From an uncultured Ruminococcus sp. (GTDB lineage Bacteria > Bacillota > Clostridia > Oscillospirales > Acutalibacteraceae), in contig CACYDB010000018.1 of assembly GCA_902773035.1 (NCBI GenBank), positions 1 to 11,782 of the forward strand: a DNA stretch of 11,782 bases, read 5' to 3'. Under the pieces are notes generated by a model. It was not told the DNA's origin, did no database searches, and saw only the letters and a list, made by a program, of their open reading frames with translations. The translations under genes were made by a program, and so were the position numbers. Position 1 is the stretch's first letter. Every line of letters begins with the position of its first letter. Of this stretch, positions 1 through 5,191 are shown in pieces.

Positions 1-87
1 CGCGTCGTGGTTAAAACCACTCCTTCAACTCCTTATTTTGCACAGCGCTTTTGCTCCCTTTATCCGCCACTGGCGGCGGTCGCAACG

Positions 88-109
88 CTACCAATTCCGC
101 CATACCTGC
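88..109 (-). other. tRNA-Leu 5'-end-like fragment (acceptor strand plus D-arm only)
   Basis: Read on the minus strand, these 22 bases have the layout of the 5' part of a bacterial tRNA-Leu: a seven-base acceptor strand GCAGGTA, T8 and G9, then GCGGAATTGGTAG, the typical Leu D-arm. Downstream the match stops: no plausible anticodon stem, no T-arm GGTTCGA, and no matching TACCTGC(A) 3' acceptor strand in the remaining 87 bases. It starts about 9 bases after the predicted start site of a perfect promoter, the normal layout of a tRNA gene. It may be a truncated tRNA gene, a tRNA-derived small RNA, or one copy of a dispersed repeat; the window edge hides the rest. The tRNA resemblance is seen directly; the interpretation is open. 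Confidence 0.4.
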
Positions 110-124
110 TTATTCAACTTTGTT

Positions 125-153
125 ATTATATCAAACTTTTCGCTGCTTGTCAA
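125..153 (-). promoter_or_regulatory. Perfect SigA-type promoter firing leftward into the tRNA-like sequence
   Basis: On the minus strand TTGACA (153-148) and TATAAT (130-125) are separated by exactly 17 bases, a full match to the vegetative consensus. The expected start site is near 118. It lies only 11 bases beyond the stop of the LicD-fusion gene, with no terminator hairpin in between, so operon read-through would pass over it. Such full-consensus promoters usually drive stable RNAs. Confidence 0.75.
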
Positions 154-163
154 TAATCAGAGT

Positions 164-2038
164 CTACTTATGTTGAATTAATTCTTTATTAGAAATTTGG
201 AAACCCGCGTACTTGTTGAGGTCGCTCAGCGTGATGTCGTGTCCCATAAGTCTTGTGCTCAGGGGAGCGAGCTCCATATAGTCGCCGTAGTGGTTAGTCA
301 GATATTCCTTGTACTTCGCGGGGACGGGCATAGGATAGCCGTTGAACTCGAGGCGTATCTCGTCGTCGAGAAAGCTCTTGTCAAAGCCGCCCTTGTGCAC
401 GCTCTTGCCCATACCGTCGTAGAGGTATTTCGCGTTCTTCTTATGCTTGAACATCTCCAGCGTAAAGAGAAGCATTCTCGTTGAGAAGCGCAGGGGGAAG
501 ATGTTCTTGCAGAAGTTCGTGATTACCGACTGGAACTTGCTGTCATTCTCAGCCTTGCGGTGATTCCATTTATTAAATACGCACGCGAGCCAGAACAGCG
601 TCAGCCTGCTGTGAATCTTCTGACCGAGCTTAGAGTTTGCGGTCTTATCGTGGCAGAAAATATCAAACGCGAAGCCGTTATCCATTCCCTTGTGATTCTT
701 AGAGAAATCGGTCGCGAATACAGTGCCCGAAATTCTCAGCTTCGCGTAGCAGTAGTTGTAGGTCTTGTCCTTCTTGGGATCGTAGAGCTTCATTCCGTCG
801 GGAAGCTCCGAGGGCGCGATTTCGAGGAACTTGTCGTAATCGTCGCGCAGCATCATAATGTCAACGTCGTCGTCCCAGGGGATAAAGCCCTTGTGACGCG
901 CCGCGCCCAAAAGTGTGCCGCCGCCGAGATACCAGCGGATGTTGTGCTTGCGGCAGATACGGTCAACCTCGAGCAGATACGCCATAAGTATCTCCTGAAT
1001 TGCGTCGAGCCTGCCCTTGTGCTCGTGAGGGAATCGGAAGTCGCCGACGTCCTCGCCTGTATATCTCATAACCGCGAGCTCCAGCGCTGTGTCGAGGTCG
1101 ATTATCGGCGTAAAGCCCTTGTCTTTGAGCTTGCCGCAGTTGAGACCGTTGCCCTCAAAGCCGCAGTCGTCGGTCATAGTAATCCTCGCGGATGAAAAAA
1201 TATCGCGCAGCTTCGCGGCGAGCGAGCCCGTTGAAACGGTCAGAGCGTCGTCGCTTAAATTATAAACGCCTGTGAGGTTGTTTTTGAGTGAGTATACCAC
1301 TGCCTCAAAAACATCGGTCATATAGATAAAGGAGAGTTTTCTGTCGGTGCTTTCGAGAGAGGTCTCCTCGCCCTTGGCTACCGCCTTGAAAACGTCCTCA
1401 AGTCCATTGTAGATATCGGCGCCCGGGGCGATTATCGTACCCGCGCGTATGATCGTCGATTTGCTCTCGTCCGCTGAGCCGACGAAAATGCTCTCGATTG
1501 AGCGCAGAAGCTGAACGCCGTAATCCTCCGTTCCCGCAAAGCCCATCTCAGTCTCAGCAAAGGCGCGGTACTTGTTCTGACCTTTGCCGTAAACGCGGCT
1601 GTCGGACATAAGTATAAGACGCTCGGGAGATTTAGCCTCGGCGCAGCCGAGAATGTTTCTAAGAGCGCTGGTTTCTTCTATAAATTCGGGCATCGTGCCG
1701 AGAATCTTCTCTCCGCAGAGTCCCGTGTGTATTATTATATCAATCTTTTGCTTGATGTCGCTGACGCGATCTGTAGCGGTGAAGATGAAGTCAGACCTGT
1801 CCTTGAGCTCGGGGTAAATTGTTTCCTCAAGCTTGCCGTTGGGCGAGCATAGGAAAACCTTAACGTCAAGAGCAAGCTTGTCGTTGAGGGTGAGCAGGGT
1901 ATAGGCGAGAGCTCTCGCGAGAGACCGTCCCGAAATCAGAACGCTTTTGCCTTTGAAAACGTCGGGCTTGAGCTCTGTCATAGCGGGCGTGCACGCCCAG
2001 TCGTACTGAAATGTGTTCAAAACTTCCTTCATCAGCAA
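164..2038 (-). CDS. Fusion protein: degenerate NAD-epimerase-like domain plus LicD-family transferase
   Basis: This 624-residue protein has two parts. Residues about 25-330 resemble an NAD-dependent epimerase/dehydratase, with VLISG at the first strand, MSDSRVYG (144-151) and FIYMTD (237-242), but the glycine motif is degenerate (SGRSLARA) and the YxxxK site reads Y173-GVQ-L177, so catalysis is doubtful. Residues about 344-605 are a LicD/fukutin-type nucleotidyltransferase-fold domain, with GGGTLLGAARHKG (372-384), the metal-binding run WDDDVD (388-393) and FDIF (458-461). LicD proteins transfer phosphocholine or similar phospho-alcohols to surface glycans; the substrate here is unknown. The start is TTG at 2038, 8 bases from a GGAGG (2051-2047) inside the previous gene; ATG at 2032 is the alternative (622 residues). 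It is the last gene of the exporter operon. No signal peptide is evident, so it is probably cytoplasmic. Confidence 0.85.
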   Translation of the reverse strand: MLMKEVLNTFQYDWACTPAMTELKPDVFKGKSVLISGRSLARALAYTLLTLNDKLALDVKVFLCSPNGKLEETIYPELKDRSDFIFTATDRVSDIKQKIDIIIHTGLCGEKILGTMPEFIEETSALRNILGCAEAKSPERLILMSDSRVYGKGQNKYRAFAETEMGFAGTEDYGVQLLRSIESIFVGSADESKSTIIRAGTIIAPGADIYNGLEDVFKAVAKGEETSLESTDRKLSFIYMTDVFEAVVYSLKNNLTGVYNLSDDALTVSTGSLAAKLRDIFSSARITMTDDCGFEGNGLNCGKLKDKGFTPIIDLDTALELAVMRYTGEDVGDFRFPHEHKGRLDAIQEILMAYLLEVDRICRKHNIRWYLGGGTLLGAARHKGFIPWDDDVDIMMLRDDYDKFLEIAPSELPDGMKLYDPKKDKTYNYCYAKLRISGTVFATDFSKNHKGMDNGFAFDIFCHDKTANSKLGQKIHSRLTLFWLACVFNKWNHRKAENDSKFQSVITNFCKNIFPLRFSTRMLLFTLEMFKHKKNAKYLYDGMGKSVHKGGFDKSFLDDEIRLEFNGYPMPVPAKYKEYLTNHYGDYMELAPLSTRLMGHDITLSDLNKYAGFQISNKELIQHK

Positions 2039-2051
2039 TTACATCACCTCC
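2036..2051 (-). promoter_or_regulatory. Ribosome binding site inside the upstream gene, coupling the two epimerase-like genes
   Basis: GGAGGTGAT lies in the last codons of the upstream gene (2051 downward). The TAA stop (2041-2039) is immediately followed by TTG (2038-2036), 8 bases after GGAGG. The later ATG at 2032 is 14 bases away, which is long. This favours TTG initiation with translational coupling. Confidence 0.6.
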
Positions 2052-3058
2052 GAGAGAATCTTCGCGCTTCTGACAATTCCGTTTGAAACGCTGACCTTGG
2101 GCGTAAAGCCGAGGGCGCAGAGCTTGGAGTTGTCGAGAACCTTAATCGTCGGCGAGATGGGGGAGATGACCTTGGGCGAACCCTTAGCCTCAACGGTTAA
2201 TTCTTTATCAGAAAAAAGCTTTACGCAATGGTGTGCGAAAAGCGACGGCGCGCCGATATAGCCCGAGGCTATATTGTAAATCTCAGCCTGTTTTCCGTCG
2301 AGCAGGACGGTGAGCAGAGCCTCCGCGGCGTCCGTGATGTATATATAGCTCTGAGGCGTGCTGTCGTCGGAGTCGATAACGATTGTCCGACCGCGCAGCG
2401 CCTCGGTGATGATCTGAATATGTCTGCTTTCTCCGCCAAACTCCGTAGCTCCGTAAATCAGCGATGAACGGCTAAGGCTTATGTCGATACCGTCAGTCCT
2501 GTAAAGTCGCAGAGCGAGGCTCTCAGCCATTCTCTGAGCCTGAATATAGCGGCTCGAGGGATCGGCGGGATTGACGTAGCCCATATCGTCCTCAAAGATT
2601 ACGTCCTTACCATTGAAAACGTCGCCGTATACGCCCGAGTAGGTATTAATAAGCGCGCGGGCTGAGCTCTGCTTGATGAACGCGAGCAGATTGATAAGCG
2701 CCGCCTCGCTGTCGAGCTTGACGAAGCTCTCGGTATGGATCACAAAATCTGCTGAAACGCTGAGCAGGGCGGAGTAGTCGCGGCTTACGATAAAGTCGAT
2801 GTCATTTCTGTTGGTAAGCTTGCCGTACCTTCTGAAAATATCCTCGCCCGCGTCAACGGCGATAACCTTTGTGTCCGCGGAGTTTATATCATTGTTGATA
2901 AGCAGAGCTGTCGCAAGGTAAATGCCGAGCAGCTCTCCCGCGCCCGTAATGAGCACGGTTTTGCCGTTAAAACGCGAAAAATCAGTACTACCTTCGGTAA
3001 TACTGAGTATATCGCTGTATAAATTCGGACTGAGAAGTTTTTTTACTTCATATTCCAT
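2039..3058 (-). CDS. NAD-dependent epimerase/dehydratase-like protein, active-site lysine missing
   Basis: This 339-residue protein belongs to the extended short-chain dehydrogenase family (Rossmann fold), whose members usually rework nucleotide sugars. Seen here: VLITGAGELLG (35-45) as the dinucleotide-binding turn, with the middle glycine shifted by one; NTYSGVYG (138-145) around the serine position; and SYIYITD (237-243). The catalytic YxxxK reads Y171-IQA-Q175, because the lysine codon is CAG (Gln). It may therefore bind NAD or a sugar nucleotide without normal turnover. ATG at 3058 is chosen because GGAG (3069-3066) sits 7 bases ahead; the TTG six codons upstream has no site of its own. 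Its sequence parallels the N-terminal half of the next gene, suggesting duplication. Its stop codon abuts the next start. Confidence 0.85.
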   Translation of the reverse strand: MEYEVKKLLSPNLYSDILSITEGSTDFSRFNGKTVLITGAGELLGIYLATALLINNDINSADTKVIAVDAGEDIFRRYGKLTNRNDIDFIVSRDYSALLSVSADFVIHTESFVKLDSEAALINLLAFIKQSSARALINTYSGVYGDVFNGKDVIFEDDMGYVNPADPSSRYIQAQRMAESLALRLYRTDGIDISLSRSSLIYGATEFGGESRHIQIITEALRGRTIVIDSDDSTPQSYIYITDAAEALLTVLLDGKQAEIYNIASGYIGAPSLFAHHCVKLFSDKELTVEAKGSPKVISPISPTIKVLDNSKLCALGFTPKVSVSNGIVRSAKILSEVM

Positions 3059-3079
3059 AGTTATTCTCCATAACAACCT

Positions 3080-3102
3080 GGTATCCTTTGCGCAAGGATA
3101 CC
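3080..3102. other. Intercistronic hairpin without a T-tract
   Basis: A perfect inverted repeat, GGTATCCTT and AAGGATACC, gives a 9 bp stem with a 5-base loop. It sits in the 64-base gap between the ATPase and the epimerase-like gene. No run of T follows on the minus strand, so it does not look like an intrinsic terminator. It may stabilise or process the polycistronic mRNA, or lower expression of the two distal genes. Confidence 0.55.
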
Positions 3103-3122
3103 TTAGGTGTGTTCAGGTTTTG

Positions 3123-4103
3123 TTAATCTGTTGCCGGAGTTTCGGTACCGTAATGACTCGCGCGGTAATCCTCGAGCTCCTTGGAATACTGCTCAAGGTC
3201 AGCCTCAAACTGCTCAAGTCTCTTTTTATGCTTGGGCAGAAGCTGCTCCTCGCGCCTTACGTCATCACCCTCGCCGGCGTCGGCGATTCTCTTTTCAAGC
3301 TGAGCGATTTTCTTTTTACGTCGCTCGATCTGAGTTGTGCGCTTGTCAACGAGGTAGACGAGGTGGGTTTCCTCTGTAGGACCGTCAAAAAGGAGCTGTC
3401 CCTTTTTCATATAAACGGCGCGCTCGCAGATTTCCTTAACGGAATTGGCGTTGTGACTTACGTAGAGTACGGTAACGCCGCTCTCCATAATGTCGCGTAT
3501 CTTATTGCGGCACTTAGCCTTGAAAGACGCGTCGCCTACCGCCAGAGCCTCGTCGATTACGAGGATATCGGGCGAGATATTGACGTTGATAGCGAAGCCC
3601 AGACGGACTCTCATACCGCTTGAATATGTTCTTACAGGCTGGTCTATGTAGTCGCCGAGCTCGGCAAAGTCTATAACAGCCTCCTCGATAGTCTTGATCG
3701 TGTCCTCGTCAAGACCGAGGATATAGCCCTTGAGGTAGATGTTCTCTCTGCCCGTCATATCCATCGAGAAGCCGGCTGTAAGCTCAAGCAAAGCCGCGAC
3801 CATACCGTTGACCGTTACCTTACCCTCGTCGGGGAAGGTAACGCCCGTGATAGTTTTGAGCAGCGTTGATTTACCGCAGCCGTTGTCGCCCATAAGACCG
3901 ACAGACTCGCCGCGTCTGATTTCAAGGCTTACGTCGTCGAGCGCCTTGTGGATGATGGGATTCTTGGGCTTTTTGAAAAGCGCGCGGAATCTTTCCTGAT
4001 CGCTCTTATAGAGTGTGTACGCCTTGGATACGTGCTCGATTTTTATAATCGGTTCCGAGGTCATATCGACCTCGACCCTCTGCATATTCTCAAAATTTGA
4101 CAT
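3123..4103 (-). CDS. ABC transporter ATP-binding protein, polysaccharide/teichoic-acid export type (Wzt/TagH-like)
   Basis: This 326-residue ATPase should power export of an undecaprenyl-linked surface polymer together with the permease encoded just upstream (39 bases away). Seen: Walker A MGDNGCGKST (71-80); LLELTAGF followed by TGRENIYLKG (105-126), a run typical of the Wzt/RfbE/TagH group; signature YSSGMRVRL (160-168); Walker B and catalytic glutamate in DILVIDEALAVGD (179-191); H-loop SHNAN with H217. After about residue 245 comes a highly charged Lys/Glu-rich stretch (about 255-313), probably coiled coil, in place of the beta-sandwich carbohydrate-binding domain of classic Wzt proteins. 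GGAGG lies 5 bases before the chosen ATG. The exported polymer cannot be named from sequence. Confidence 0.93.
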   Translation of the reverse strand: MSNFENMQRVEVDMTSEPIIKIEHVSKAYTLYKSDQERFRALFKKPKNPIIHKALDDVSLEIRRGESVGLMGDNGCGKSTLLKTITGVTFPDEGKVTVNGMVAALLELTAGFSMDMTGRENIYLKGYILGLDEDTIKTIEEAVIDFAELGDYIDQPVRTYSSGMRVRLGFAINVNISPDILVIDEALAVGDASFKAKCRNKIRDIMESGVTVLYVSHNANSVKEICERAVYMKKGQLLFDGPTEETHLVYLVDKRTTQIERRKKKIAQLEKRIADAGEGDDVRREEQLLPKHKKRLEQFEADLEQYSKELEDYRASHYGTETPATD

Positions 4104-4142
4104 AGTTTCCTCCGTTTAATGAGGTGGTTCTCGGATTGTTAA

Positions 4143-4973
4143 TTAAAGAACATCGGGAATCTTCTTTCTCAGGCGGTTGTAATTGAATACGCCGAGGAAG
4201 AACAGAATGATGAACTCAACGATAAAGATGATAAACTCCGTCTTGAACTCAAAGAACCATCTGTTGTATAAGAACGCGTTTCTGTAGCCGTTAACGAAGA
4301 AGTTGATGGGGTTAAACAGCATGATCGTATCGAGAGGCGCGGGCAGGTCGTAGGAGTTGTAGATAACGCCTGTGAGCCAGAATATACCCGACATAATGGA
4401 TACGATAGCGTTCTCGAGGTCGGGGCTGAACGCGCACATCGGCGCCGTAGTCCACGACAGGAACAGGAAGAACAGGAACATAAGCGGCATATAGAAGAAG
4501 ATCTGCATATTATACCAGCTTGTGCCCCACATAAACGCCACGATCACATACATAATCAGCGACAGCGCCAGATGTACGTAAATCCTCGCAATCGAGGTAA
4601 AGGTCATAATCGTGGAAACAGGGAAGTTGATTTTAGTTACGTATTGCCTGTGGCTGCGGATATCCTTGGCGCCCTTGGTGATACTCTCGGAGATAAAGAA
4701 CCACGGAATAAATCCGACAAGCATAAACAGGAATCGGTCAAACGACAGGATATGGTCGTGGATCATAACGTCAACGTGACCGAGCTTTTTGATACCGATG
4801 GTGAATGCGAACCAGTATACAAACAGGGTAAACGCGGGTTTTACTACTGCCCAAAGCGGACCGATAGCCGCGCCCTTGTAGGTTTTTACGAGCTCGGTTT
4901 TAGCGAGAACAAAAATACGCTTGCCGAAGCTCTTGTGTTCGCTGATAATGTCCTTAAGAAAAACTATTATCAT
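4143..4973 (-). CDS. ABC-2 type permease, polysaccharide/teichoic-acid export type (Wzm/TagG-like)
   Basis: This 276-residue membrane protein is the likely channel partner of the adjacent Wzt/TagH-like ATPase. A short amphipathic N-terminus ending ELVKTYKGAAIGPLWAVVKP precedes about six hydrophobic spans, around residues 42-60, 83-98, 122-148, 157-180, 187-205 and 248-265. The PLW-x-x-x-x-P turn before the first span and the late short spans are usual for ABC-2 exporters of this class, and the length is normal. The ATG is the first available start, since an in-frame stop lies 15 bases upstream; its ribosome site (AAGGGGG) is strong but unusually close, about 2 bases away. It is the first gene of the operon, with a consensus-like promoter about 60 bases upstream. 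Confidence 0.9.
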   Translation of the reverse strand: MIIVFLKDIISEHKSFGKRIFVLAKTELVKTYKGAAIGPLWAVVKPAFTLFVYWFAFTIGIKKLGHVDVMIHDHILSFDRFLFMLVGFIPWFFISESITKGAKDIRSHRQYVTKINFPVSTIMTFTSIARIYVHLALSLIMYVIVAFMWGTSWYNMQIFFYMPLMFLFFLFLSWTTAPMCAFSPDLENAIVSIMSGIFWLTGVIYNSYDLPAPLDTIMLFNPINFFVNGYRNAFLYNRWFFEFKTEFIIFIVEFIILFFLGVFNYNRLRKKIPDVL

Positions 4974-5029
4974 CGCCCCCTTTTGTTACGATAAAAATAT
5001 CTTTTGACATACTTTTCTATTATATTTAT

Positions 5030-5057
5030 ATTATATAACATTTTAGTGTTTTGTCAA
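5030..5057 (-). promoter_or_regulatory. Promoter of the exporter/LicD operon
   Basis: Minus-strand TTGACA (5057-5052) and TATAAT (5035-5030) are 16 bases apart in an AT-rich gap, giving a leader of about 50 bases before the permease ATG. Inverted arms AGTGTTT (5045-5051) and AAACACT (5069-5075) bracket the -35 box and could be an operator. Confidence 0.65.
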
Positions 5058-5141
5058 TAATTATAACTAAACACTGATTATAAAACATCGCATATTTTTT
5101 GTGGTTTTTTACCAGTTTTGCGATTTAATGAATTTCGGCGT

Positions 5142-5172
5142 AAAAACAGGGCAGACATCGCTGCCTGCCCTG
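5142..5172 (-). terminator. Intrinsic terminator of the MalS-like amylase gene
   Basis: On the minus strand an 8 bp GC-rich stem, CAGGGCAG with CTGCCCTG (5172-5165 and 5154-5147), encloses a 10-base loop and is followed by TTTTT (5146-5142). It begins 19 bases after the TAA stop of the amylase gene and separates it from the exporter operon. Confidence 0.85.
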
Positions 5173-5191
5173 AAAGTATTAAGCTGTAAAA

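Noticed and set aside
11..103. 30-codon minus-strand frame beginning in the tRNA-like segment and ending at TAA
   Set aside because: No ribosome binding site at proper spacing, and the first codons are the tRNA-like bases themselves. Kept only as a note in the first finding.
560..1195. 211-codon plus-strand open frame opposite the LicD domain
   Set aside because: It lies wholly antisense to a domain with clear family motifs, and shows no ribosome site or recognisable protein features.
3059..3076. Upstream TTG start adding six residues to the stand-alone epimerase-like protein
   Set aside because: It would place the GGAG site inside the coding sequence; ATG at 3058 has correct spacing.
3080..3102. 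Intrinsic terminator after the ATPase gene
   Set aside because: The hairpin is good, but no T-tract follows on the minus strand.
2922..3623. 233-codon plus-strand open frame opposite the ATPase C-terminus and epimerase start
   Set aside because: Antisense shadow of two well-supported genes; its reading crosses the intergenic hairpin.
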